Below are positions 30,308 through 40,923 of a stretch of 64,000 nucleotides of DNA, piece after piece. Positions within the stretch are counted from its first letter, which is position 1, and each line of letters opens with the position of its first letter. A model generated the notes under the pieces. That model ran no database searches and was not told where the DNA came from. It was given only the letters and a program-made list of their open reading frames with translations. A program made the translations under genes and the position numbers. The stretch spans positions 682,001-746,000 of the forward strand of contig NC_087067.1 of assembly GCF_963678635.1 (NCBI RefSeq), given 5' to 3'. The stretch is from Symsagittifera roscoffensis. Lineage: Eukaryota; Xenacoelomorpha; Acoela; Convolutidae.

Positions 30308-33300
30308 AAGAGAGAGTGAGAAACTTGGATATGAAGAAATCCACGGACTCTTGGAACAAGATAAGAGACCTGAGACACACTCTTATCCAGTATCTCTTAC
30401 AACAAAATCGCTTTGGAACGGGAGAAGACGAGACGATTGAAAGAGAGGAAGATGTTAGACGACATGTTGGAGGCATGCCACTGTTAACTGATCTGAGCTT
30501 GGCTATGAGAACCGATCCCTTGGCGCTGATCAGAGGAGTCACGGAGTTCGTGACAGTGATCTATAGACCAGCAGTCACGTTTGCGTTCCCTGACGTTAAA
30601 GTGGAAGCATATAGGAGGTCGGTGCTGCACCTGAACCTCATATCGGCAGTGGACGGTAGTACACTGAACTGGTGTGAGCAGCACACATTACGGGAGCTCA
30701 TGAGTGAAGATCTGTTATTTGCGAAAATTTCGGAGCCAGAGATGACAGTCATCAATTTTGACGACCACTTCCGTGATCGCATGGGAGAAGTAGAAAGAGG
30801 ACACATCGAGGTGTTTCCAAGGCTTTGGAATCTGAGACCCTATGATAAAACGAATGGTGAGATAACCAGAGTGCCTCGTCTTACTGCAGCATATCACAAA
30901 GTGAGAGAAGAGACGATGGACTGGGGCGATTACAAGAAGCTGCCGGAGGCAATCCCTGAATTCCCTCTGATAAGAAGGATGTTGCTCGGAGCAGTCTCCG
31001 TGGTACAAACTCCTAGGTTGAGAGCATTCGAAACCAATGAAAGGAGAGTAGGGAATTTCGTGGGAACGATGAATCCATACTTCGTAGGGAGAATTGCCGC
31101 CGTGTTACAATACACACGATTTGCATACACGGATCAAGCGACGAGAAGGCGAATAAGCAACGCCGCGACTCCCAAGCCTGGAAGATTTGATGAGGAATGG
31201 AAGGGATTAGGCTTAGCTCCGATGAGGATGAGAGGCAGGACCGAATTGCCTGAAGCCTCATTAATCCTGACTAGTGTAAAACAGGATATGAAAGTGGGAG
31301 GAATACTGCAGACGAGAACCTTCCTAGCACCCTTCGGCTGCGAAGAAATCAAAGTGGTCCATGGAGAAGAGGAAGATAAATCGGCCGGTACACTGCTCAT
31401 ACCGAGATTCCAGGAAGAAGCCGACAATGACGAACAAGGACCATCGAGCCCGAACAAAGATAAATCAGAAAGAAATGACGGGCAGGGTGGGAGCCGTCAA
31501 ACCGAAGAACCCATGCAACAAGATCAAGCTGGTGGGGAAGACGACAGGGCATCTACAGGAGGAACATCCAACCTCGATTTCAATATCTTCAGTGATCTTG
31601 AGAACAATGCAGACACGTTGGAAACGACTGAGCCAGCGGATGAAGGCATCTCGACACTGGAGCCTCCGTCAGCCTTTATGGAAATGAAACGGAATTTGCC
31701 GGAGAGCAGCTCTCCTGGCAATTCAAGAAATAATGACCAGAGAATCCTCATGGAATCACCCCGGAGGAGAAGAATAGAGGCTTCAGCCAGAGTACCTTTC
31801 TTAAAAACGCTGCCCGAAGAAGAATGGGAAGTACATCACCGAGACCACGAGAGTAGGACGGGATGCAAACTGGACAGAGTGGCGTTCATGGAAGAAGTCT
31901 GGACCGTGGTTCAAAGCTATGGGACCCAGTCTATTCTAAAAACGGGTCTCAACCAACCCTTGATGAGAGAAGTGCTTGACAAGCTTGATGAATGTGAAGG
32001 GAGACTGAGTGAGTTGTTGATCGACTTAGCCACTGATGAGAGTGAAGCGAATTCTCCCATCAAGATGATACCGCAGGACGATGAAGAAGAGGTGGTGTAT
32101 CTGTCAAGAACCAGGAGAGGGACGATGCGATCAAAAATGGTGATTGATAAAATCAATGCGATGAAAATGAAGTTAGGCAGCAGAGTGATGCCGAGGAGAG
32201 TTGGAAAGACGAAAGTGGATTCAGAAATATCGATGAAAGCTGGTAACTCAGCGAAAAAGAAACGAGTTGAGGAGGTCACGGATATGGGGCAAGGTGATTA
32301 TCAATTGACTGGCACAGATAGAATGTTAACTGATATAGCGATGGTGCCACCCATTCTCATGGCGGGGATAAAGTCAACCGGTTATAAATCCAAAAGGAGT
32401 GACCGCACTCCGACTGGAGCAACCTTAGAAATGGAAATACTCAGCCAATGTGGAGAGAGCAAAATGAAAGACTTTAAGCCATCTCCCATGAATCATGGAA
32501 AGGGAAGTGTCGCAGGACAACTAACACCAGTGGAATACAAACGACTGACGGTGTCGGAGACTGTGTCGATAGATGAACCCACCGGTGGATACATGGAGAT
32601 GTTGGAATACCGAAACTCGGCTAGAGGGTATGTAATGGCCCTGGAAGACGAAAAAGCCATGGAGGGTTATCTGGAAACGATGTTGCAAGGCACCACCCCC
32701 AAGCAGAAGGCGTACGGGACTTTGGCGTCGTCTGACATACAGGCGGAAACGATCGAGCAGTTAGTGAGCCTTCCATGGAAAGCAGTAGTGTTGAGGTATT
32801 TCGAAGAAGAAATGAGGACTACGCCAAGAATACATGCTCTCGTGGCAGTACCTTATGTAAGAACAGAGTTACAGCTCCGGTTCGCCTGGTGCATGATGGG
32901 ACTGACTCGCGAAGAATATGTCTCAGAACAAAGGAAGAGATCAAAAGAGGAAAAGGTTTTCCTTATGACGAACCTGAGGGATCTGATAGTCCAGGAGGGA
33001 GCAGCAGTAGCGTGTGCGAAGCGGAGAGACGCTCTCTGTTTCATTCGATTCCTGATAGAGCAGATTTCAGTACCTGCATTAAACACTTGTGTTAGAATGT
33101 TGAGGGAAGGCGATGAGCAAAAGAAAGCCTTATTCTTGCTAGCACTGCTGGATATGCAGCAAAGTAAACCGATGAGGGTGAACATGAAAGAACCTGAGGA
33201 GTTAGAACCCATGAAAAAGATAGACGAAATCAGGAGATTCTCAAACAAGGAACTGAGACTCACTAAAGAATCTATGGGAGCATTGCCGAAATCAAGTGAA

Positions 33301-33666
33301 TACTGTGGACCGATCAAGAAGAAATCGTATGGCTACGTATCCGGGATCATAGGGATCGCGTACAATCCTTTCCTGAGTGAAGACATACGCGATTGCTTCT
33401 TCGATTATGAGCAGGCGGTGTTGCTAAGATTCTGGACGTCCAGAATTGTAACGATTAAGAGCGTTAACAATCCACAGGCCAAATTGGGACTGGTCTTGGA
33501 AGAAGAGGTGACTGCACCTTCAGTACCAAAATCCGACAAAAGAGTGGAGTTTGGGTTGGGATTCTCAGATGAATTACTGAGAACGAGCTTGATGACAGTG
33601 TGGGAATTGATGAGGCCATCATGGTGTCCTAGTCCCAACGCTGACTCAATATTACGGGCGACATAA
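30290..33666 (+). pseudogene. Element 1 ORF-X, part 2 (unknown function)
   Basis: Continues ORF-X after a single frameshift at about 30290-30300; the frame is then open for 1,120 codons. Conserved islands shared with element 2 are GGMPLLTDLSLAMR, PAVTFAFPDVKV, LHLNLISAVDG, IPEFPLIRRMLLG, and, in the distal half, VSGIIGIAYNPF and ELMRPSWCP. A central acidic, low-complexity linker (31370-31760) varies between copies. No enzyme motif recognised. The frame ends at TAA 33664-33666, which is in frame with the next part and corresponds to sense codons in element 2. Confidence 0.7.
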
Positions 33667-34923
33667 GACGTACAGAGGGAACTGAATGCAGACTGTAACC
33701 TGCGTGACCTCAACATCATTTATAATGTGATGATAACGGCCTCTAAGAGCAACGGAGAAGATAAAGTGCAGTTGCCTGGCTGGGGACCAGAAGACTGGGT
33801 TAAACCTGGTAGCTGTCTGGCGGAAGTCTGTGGACTGGAGGGTCACGTTTGTGGAGTTTTGGACTGTGTGAAGACCCTGGAGAAACAACACAAGCAATTG
33901 ACGGTATTGTTTGGAAATGTAGTGATGAAAGCTAGAACAGAAACGGAACTGATAGCAGATTGCCATGGAGGAACCGATGTGAATCTAGTGACTGCGCTAG
34001 GATTCTACAGCATGTTTGGTTCTTTAGAGTCACTATTGAATCTGGAACAGAAACATGAGGTGGTCACAGCCATCAGTGTAGAAGTATTCCCAAGAGTTCT
34101 GCAGACTGAACAGAAATACATAGGGAAATGGAGGGAAGCAATCGAGACAGAAATGAACATCAGACACAGCGAGACTTATTGTAGACCATCAGGAGCACGA
34201 TATTTGGTGGGTTCAACGTTGGCTCCAATGTGCAGGAGCAGATACCCTGTACATTTCGTGGCTGTGGCCGTGAAGAGTACAAGAACGATCGTGGATCAAG
34301 CCTTCTCAGTGCCGAAGTGTGTAAGATTGGCGAGAATGTCCGAGAAGTCTTACGAGTTACTATGTAAGGTGTTCTCAGCAGTTCCAGAGAGAACCAAAGA
34401 AGAATTGGAGTCGATACTAGGAAAGAAGTTCGTGGGATATGTGAGTGAGAACTTCAGTGACTTTGAGAGACAGAAACAGAGAGGATCAACTGTCACAGAT
34501 TACAATGCAGTAGACGAGAATGATGAAGTCCACCCAGTGATGGTGGAAGTGGAACCATTGCTGGAAGCTTCGGGAAAACGTAATTGGAGGAGCATCATGT
34601 TGACGCATGACGAGTTTCCTTGCCACTGCTTGCTGCAGACCTGGTGGTATCCCAAGCGTAGTAATCTGATGTTGATCTGGGACTCTGGAGAACTGCTCTC
34701 CATGGGTTTACCAGATTCATCACAGCCCGTAACGATAGTGATAGTGGGAGTTATGATGGCGATACGATGGCTGGAAGCTCATGTGAGAGAAAAAAACAGA
34801 CAGGAGGCACCGACGAGAGAAAAGTTGCGGAAGTTAGATTGTCTAAAAGATTTAGATCTTTTTGAGACAATGTGCAAAATTCTAAACATTCCGATGGAAG
34901 TGAAGAAGATATGGGCGAGGTAA
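33667..34923 (+). pseudogene. Element 1 ORF-X, part 3 (unknown function)
   Basis: In frame with the preceding part. Conserved with elements 2 and 3: GSCLAEVCG, ATALGF-type block (VTALGFYSMFGSLESL), PKCVRLARMS, VEPLLEASGKRN, and a Cys/His cluster FPCHCLLQTWWYP near 34617-34656. The Cys/His spacing hints at a metal site but is not a family signature I know. Ends at TAA 34921-34923, again a sense position (Leu) in element 2. Confidence 0.65.
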
Positions 34924-35366
34924 CGATTGATGCCATGGTTCAGAGCTAACATGACTGCATGGTTGTACGAGTATGCGAAAAGCATATGTCGAAGCACGGC
35001 AGGGTGTACAGTGAATATCAGCTGGACATTGGAGCAGGAGCTTTCAAGCGAGCTCTCGTGACTCATGGGAATGCAGTGACCACCGCTGTGAAAAGAATTT
35101 CCAGGACGAGTGAGCGTAGTGGAAAGGAGAAGGCAGAGATGTTAAAGGAGGATTTGGAGAGAAACGTGACGTTGTGTCTCCACAACAGCTTCTGCAGGAA
35201 CAGAGAATCTAACGTGGATCCCCTACCTTGTTGTAAACAAAGAGTGGAAGAGCAGAAGTGTTGGAGGACGGCTTCCAGCAGCGTCAGGATAGCTAACGAC
35301 GTGTTACAAGATACAAAAACTGAGAGTGCAGAGTCAGTATCACAGGAGGAAGAAATGGAACACTGA
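34924..35366 (+). pseudogene. Element 1 ORF-X C-terminal end (frameshifted)
   Basis: After the stop, the sequence reads PWFRANMTAWLYEYA, then shifts frame to the 34959-35366 reading (QLDIGAGAFKRALVTHGNAVTT). This matches the element 2 C-terminal block around EIGAEAFKRPLLTHRNA. The tail is hydrophilic. Confidence 0.6.
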
Positions 35367-36183
35367 CGGATGACCGAAAAACAAGATGAAAAAAGAGATG
35401 AAATTAGAAGAAGTTAGAAGTTTTAGAACTTCTAAACGACGAAAAAAGAAGAAAACAAAAGAGTGATGAAGAAAAGTTAAAACTCAGAATTGTTTTATGT
35501 GTGTGAAAAACTCAAGTGAGAAACCAAGCAACCAAGTTGTAATTGAAAAACTGAAACATTAAGTTGAGTTTTGAAATTGTTGCATTTATAAATTTGCATT
35601 TTGATTTTAGTTGAGTGGCTTTAGAGACACTCACTTACTATTTATTTAGAAAGGCTTAAGTGAAGGAGTATATTTAAATATTCCAGCCTGCATGACTGTT
35701 TTTAATCAGCTAGGAGAACTGATCACTTTGAGGTGACATGGAAGGCTTGAGTAATCTCTCGAAGAGGGAGATTGTTTCATTGTTCTTGCTAACCACAGAG
35801 TTTCTTAGTTTTAGTGATCAGGACAATAACAAGCAAGATTTCCGAAGGAAGAAGCATAGTAGGATAATTTTAGCTTGTTGGTTGGCAGGACTGTCCTGCA
35901 AGCCAGCACCTTTTAAATCTAAGAGAAAAGTTTTAATCGGGACATTGACACTGGAAGTCAGAAAATATGTTTTATCTTAAGTCATATCCTCAATGTGCAG
36001 ATTGATGAAATAATTTGAAGGCTATAGTGATGTAGTTGATGTCATTTATGTTCTGCAGTGAGTCGATGTGACGTGGATAAAGGTAATTTCGTGCATTTTG
36101 TAAATTCTGTTCGATGACACTGTATCTATTTTACGAACATTGCGTGATTCAATGAGGACATTGACCGGACTGTTCGGGGAGTA
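35367..36183 (+). other. Element 1 3' untranslated region and PPT
   Basis: AT-rich, no conserved ORF; an 80-codon plus frame at 35738-35980 has no counterpart noted in element 2. Ends in the PPT CGGGGAGTA (36175-36183), identical to the PPTs of elements 2 and 3 and directly abutting the LTR. Confidence 0.7.
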
Positions 36184-37107
36184 TGTGACATTCGACCAGA
36201 ATGTGAAAAATGCAATCTCTTCAGAATTCGAATTTTTAGCAGCGAGCCTTTCGGATTGATGATTATTAAGAATTAAGAACGTTATTGGAACGATTGGCCA
36301 AACGGTGAGGGCTAGAATATTCTGGTATTTTAAAATTTTAAAAATTCGAAGTGATGACGTAACATTTCTGAGAAACGTCAGAAACGGCCATTTTGGCAAA
36401 GAAGTAAAAGAAAAACACAACAACATTAGTTGCGCGGATGAGAAGTACGAAAATTGTGAGAAAAAACAATAGCCGATTGCAGAAATAGCAGTGAACACTC
36501 CGAGTTGCAACTATTGTGTCGCTACAATAGTTGCAGGGCCGTTGCAGGCAACGGTGAAGGGTGGAGGACAGCCTTCCGGATTAAGAGGAAGTCAAGATTA
36601 GCGAGCTTGATTCAGTGGATTCAAGAATCCGGAAGGGTTTCGGGACTGAAATTTTTAGCCTGTTATATAGACTTTTAGCTTCTTGTCATGTCCTGATTTG
36701 AATTTGATTAACATCTGGATTCATTTTGATAAGGATGAGAAGCTAGGAGTTGGGGGAAAGGGTTGATCCATCTTCGATGGAGATGATGATTTTTATCTAC
36801 TGAACAAAAACAATAGTAATATAATCAATAGTAGTAGCCCTGTTTTTAGGAGTGACCTCGTGGTCTGGGGATACTGAGACCCAGCCATGAGCTCACTATT
36901 TCTGCATGTAATCTAGTTAATTTGAGTGTTTTGACCGAAGCCGGAAGCAGCAACGTTTTTGTCGACCCGATGTTAGAAAAGACCACCGAAAGTACTGGCT
37001 TGGTAGAGACGGTGAAAAGCATGCAAAGCTCTGTTTAGACGTTAGCCAGTCGTCTTAAGACTTAGTTTTGTTTTCCGTCGATATGTATCTTCCGGGCGAA
37101 TGTTACA
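36184..37107 (+). repeat. Element 1 3' LTR (924 bp)
   Basis: Same length and ends as 12617-13540, preceded by the PPT CGGGGAGTA (36175-36183). Base differences from the 5' copy include G/T and G/A near 12653-12666, a cluster near 12778-12783 and G/T near 13517. The right junction reads into the remainder of the element 2 LTR. Confidence 0.96.
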
Positions 37108-37310
37108 CAATTTCCCACTGTTTTTATCTGACAACTTTCCCGCAATTGTAATTCGGTTGTTCTGATTTATTTCTTCCCATTTTCAGTTTCTGCGAGAAAA
37201 CTGAGCATGACCGGCTCAATTCGAAATTTTGAAAAACTAAATTTCACTCCAAAATCAAGCATTTTTCGTGTCCCTCAAGGTCAAACTTCCAAATATGACC
37301 GACTGGCACA
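37108..37310 (-). repeat. Element 2 3' LTR, proximal piece
   Basis: Continues the LTR from CAATTTCCCACTG to GACTGGCACA and matches 59201-59402. The adjacent PPT is 37319-37311 on minus (CGGGGAGTA). Confidence 0.94.
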
Positions 37311-37859
37311 TACTCCCCGGACTCGAGATCGATGTCCTCATCGCGTGCTGTCGTCTGTCAGTGGGTCCCAGAAAACCGAGTGTTGCTCAAGGTACAGTGC
37401 CAGTGGTCATTTACAGAAGTTTGCAGCAGACTTAAGTTTATCTACACCCAAAATTCATTACCATATAAAATTTTCATACTATCGCTAAACAGCAATCAAA
37501 ATCTGAATACACCTGCACCTTTGAATTCTCGCTTTTCAAGCCAACGATTTAAAGTTTCTTTTGTCCCATCCAATCAGGAAATTGTCATGCAACATTTTGA
37601 TTTATATAATAAATATAGCATATTAATAACAATTTCTGATTCGTTAAAACTTCTTTTTCGTGAACCCAGATTTTATCCGAGTTCACGCTCAAGCCCCCTT
37701 CCCCTCTCAAGACTCAAGACTCCCTTTGAGCCACCCGCTCATTTCGCGCTCTTCGCCTTTGAGGTAAAAGACCCAGATGTACTTGACACCGCAAACTGTC
37801 TCAACAGTGCTTCTTCATCATCGGAGCTAAGTACGATCTCCTCCCAAGCCTTCAGTTGT
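37311..37859 (-). other. Element 2 3' untranslated region and PPT
   Basis: PPT at 37311-37319 on minus. No sense ORF. An antisense (plus) frame of 177 codons, 37332-37865, spans it; see findings. Near-identical to the element 3 region at 60299-60870. Confidence 0.7.
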
Positions 37860-39638
37860 TCATAGGATCGCATCCATTCCCTTTGCTCCTGCAATCTCTT
37901 GGTTGGGCAGTCCCTTCACTCTCGATTCCCGGTTCACATTCTTCGCCAAGTCTTCCTCTAGTATCGACTCCCTCGCCTTGGTGTTGTCTCTAGACACTCT
38001 ACCCACTCTTCTCCATCCCGTTGTGATCGCATTTCGATGGGTTAAAAGAGGTCTCTTGAAAGCTTCCGCTCCAATCTCGGCCTGGAACTGTCGATACTCC
38101 TTTTGATATTTCCTCATGGGATCTTTCGTCATCATGTATAACCAAGACGTCAACGTCGCTCGAAACCGAGGAAAGAACCTCAAGCGGCTCCATACGTGTC
38201 TGACTTCCATTGGTATGGCGAATACCTTGCATGCAGTCTCAAACAACTCGAGTCTCCTGTTGTAATCTATCGCGTATATCGACTCAGCCGTTGGCGTCTT
38301 TGTTTCCCGATACTTCGTTACATTCTCTTCAATCCATCTTAGAGCCAGCATCGTACTCACCACCAAGAGTGTCACCTTTTGCCGGTGATCCGGTAATCCT
38401 ATCGACCAAATTTCTTCCACATCCCATACTGGGCAGAGGTTCGCGTGGTCTGGATACCACACTGTTTGTGCCAGACAGTGGCATGGGCATTCTCCATGGG
38501 TGATCTCAATGCTCCTGAGGTTGCGCTCTCCCGAGGCTTCCAAGAGAGGCTCAAGTTCCATCATCTTCTCGTGCATCGTATCGTTCTCCTCCATGTTTGG
38601 AGCACCCCCCACAGGTTTTCCAATCACGTATTGTCTCTCGTGGTCGCTTGTGTTCTCACTTTCCAACCTCAAAAGTTCCTCCCCCCAGATTTCACTCAAG
38701 TCATCCCTCAATTCTTTTGGCACTGTTCCTCGGATTTTTCTCAACAACTTGTGCGAGTGATGCGACATCCGAGCCAACCTTACGCACTTAGGCACTGAGA
38801 AGGCTTTGTCCACTAATATTCTCTGGCTGGATACCTCCACCATCGCCATGTGCAGTGGGTAGTGGCTTCCACACAAGTTGGCCATCACTGACCCTATTAG
38901 GGATTTCGCATTTAATGGCAGACCATAGGCTTCGCTCATGGGAAATCCCATTTCCGCCTCGAGACCGACCTTCCAGCTCCGGATGTGCTTTTGAATCACC
39001 TGCAACACCCCAGGCCATGATTCCACGCTCAACGGAGTCACCAAATGGTGTTCAGACTCTAGGCTCTCCAGTGACTGTAAACTGCACATCCTTGAAAAGA
39101 ATCCGAGAGCTGTTGCTATGTTCACCGTGGTTCTCGCGTAACATTCCGCCACTATTTGCACTTCACTCTTCTCCCTCTCCGTGATGTCTTCAAACCAAGT
39201 GACCAGATCTTTTTTCTGAAAGGACAGTATCCTGACGCATGATCGTCCATCGCTGGTGTGCTCTCCACTTCCACACGTCGAATCCAGACAACTACCCGGC
39301 TCCATCTTCCTTGCTGACCCAAGTTTATTCGTCTTTTCGCCTGACTCCTTCACCTGAGGTAAGATCAATTTGTGCACCACACTCAATGTTGCTAGATCCT
39401 CATCTTCCGTCGGCGCTAACCTCACCCGCTCCGTGGTTTCCTCGATCAGGCTCGCGTGGGGATGTGGACACCAGGAGGGCCTTAGTAACCTCCATACCAC
39501 TCCCAGGTTCGTGATTAACAAGCCGTTGCCATTACCCATCTTCAGTTCAACTCTTTTGCTCGAGCGCAGTATGCTCACCACCTCCGTGTTTTCTCGAGAA
39601 TCAAGCCCAGACTCGGTCTCTCTCTCTCTCCACTGCAT
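37860..39638 (-). CDS. Element 2 ORF-X, C-terminal portion
   Basis: 592-codon open frame. Conserved with element 1 parts 3-4: PGSCLDSTCGSGEH, ATALGFFSRMCSLQSL, PKCVRLARMSHHS, ELEPLLEASGERNLRS, HGECPCHCLAQTVWYP, LFETACKVFAIPMEV, and EAFKRPLLTHRNAITT near the end. Short conserved Cys motifs at both ends, no recognised enzyme. The first ~20 codons overlap the next frame; the true junction is a dinucleotide slippage at 39605-39635. Confidence 0.7.
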   Translation of the reverse strand: MQWRERETESGLDSRENTEVVSILRSSKRVELKMGNGNGLLITNLGVVWRLLRPSWCPHPHASLIEETTERVRLAPTEDEDLATLSVVHKLILPQVKESGEKTNKLGSARKMEPGSCLDSTCGSGEHTSDGRSCVRILSFQKKDLVTWFEDITEREKSEVQIVAECYARTTVNIATALGFFSRMCSLQSLESLESEHHLVTPLSVESWPGVLQVIQKHIRSWKVGLEAEMGFPMSEAYGLPLNAKSLIGSVMANLCGSHYPLHMAMVEVSSQRILVDKAFSVPKCVRLARMSHHSHKLLRKIRGTVPKELRDDLSEIWGEELLRLESENTSDHERQYVIGKPVGGAPNMEENDTMHEKMMELEPLLEASGERNLRSIEITHGECPCHCLAQTVWYPDHANLCPVWDVEEIWSIGLPDHRQKVTLLVVSTMLALRWIEENVTKYRETKTPTAESIYAIDYNRRLELFETACKVFAIPMEVRHVWSRLRFFPRFRATLTSWLYMMTKDPMRKYQKEYRQFQAEIGAEAFKRPLLTHRNAITTGWRRVGRVSRDNTKARESILEEDLAKNVNRESRVKGLPNQEIAGAKGMDAIL

Positions 39639-40923
39639 CTATTTCCACTATTTTCTCTGTCCAAAACTTCAGCAGCTCCGCCACCTCGTGGTTCCTGTGA
39701 GCACCTCCAGCCTCTGAGTCTAAGAAGGGATTGTAGGCTATCCCCATTACTCCAGATACGTATTGGTATTCTCCTTTCTCATTGGGTCTCGAGTACTGCT
39801 CTGACGAGGCCAAGTTACGGTTTACATCGTGTTCCTCTTCGAACTTCTTGTTGTAAAACCTCCACACCTCGTCTAGCTTTCTGTGGCTCTCCAGAGATAG
39901 TCTGGAACCATCTTCCTTTTCTATTCCAGTACTCTGATATACGTTCAAGATGACTGTTGAGACTCTCCTTTCCACTGTTTTACTTCCGCTTGCTCTTTGG
40001 TGACATGCCAAGATGGTGCTATCAGTCATCATTGACAATATTCATCTCAAGAAACAGGTAGCATCCTTCCTCCTTGCTAGGCTCAAGCCTGAACTATCGC
40101 TGGCAACGTGTTGCATCAGTACTTGATACACTTCTAGTTTCTTGCCTCCCAACTTCAGCCTGTCGTACGAGGTCAGTGTCTCCAACTCTATTCCCACCAG
40201 ACTCCATGCGAACATTAGTTGTCCTGCGGTCCTGATGAAGGGATTCGCCATCAACGGCGATGCCGATGAGGATGTCCTCATCGCTTCTTCAAAATGCTCC
40301 TTTAACAAGTTCTGCCACGTCCTCTTCAGTTGGTTCCCCAATTCTATTTTGTTAACCTCAGCCTTGTGCTGGGTGGCCCAATTGCGTCGCTTGCGTGCCA
40401 CTCCACTGTCCAACTTCTTTAGGCAGTCCTCCATTTCTTTCAACGTCTCGAGGGCCACCCACCATGGCCGGGAGGTATTCCTCGTTCTATTCCTTTCAAG
40501 AGGATCATTCGTTATTTGCTTCCCAGTGGCCTGGTGCTCCTTTGAGACCCATTCCTTGCCGACATCCACTTCCCATGTCTGTCCGCTCGTTGAACCTCTT
40601 CTCACGTTCGTCTTCTGGGGCCTGAAATCCTCTTCAGATGTCGAATTGGTGGGAACCTCCATTTCCTTTTCCACTTCGAGTGGTCTTCTGAGCTCAGTGT
40701 TGCTCTTGTAGGCCGCCGTCTTGCACCGAGCCAGAACCATGGGCGCCGTCTCTCTCAAGTTTGTCTCAGAGACTGCATCCGCTGCAGGACTACTCAATCC
40801 CTCTACCTCTCTTCTTCTCTTGCGAGACTTCACATCTCTACTTGGGGGCGTTGTCGTTATCATCACTGATTCGACCTCTCTGTCTCCATCCAATCCTTCC
40901 AACTCTTGCCTCCCCCTGCTCAA
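39601..40923 (-). pseudogene. Element 2 ORF-X, distal-middle portion
   Basis: One frame broken only by TGA at 40042-40044, where element 3 has a Trp codon (LRWIM). Shared blocks with elements 1 and 3: SRPWWVALETLKEMEDCLK (unassigned helical), ANPFIRTAGQLMFAWSLVG, VSGVMGIAYNPFLDSE. Basic N-terminal part with KSRKRRREVEG could be a nuclear localisation signal. Confidence 0.7.

Larger units (their letters stand above)
12617..37107 (+). mobile_element. Element 1: giant Gypsy-type retrotransposon, 24,491 bp
   Basis: Two 924-bp LTRs (12617-13540 and 36184-37107) with TGTGACATT...GAATGTTACA ends differ at about eight positions by eye. Flanked by a CAA duplication (12614-12616 and 37108-37110); the uninterrupted target is visible in the sibling LTR near 59199-59205. 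Contains gag, protease, RT-RNase H, integrase, macro-like module, ORF3 and ORF-X, with multiple frameshifts and stops. It is the youngest insertion in the window. The length is several times that of a typical Gypsy element (5-8 kb), because of a 3 kb leader and nearly 9 kb of coding sequence after pol. Confidence 0.95.
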
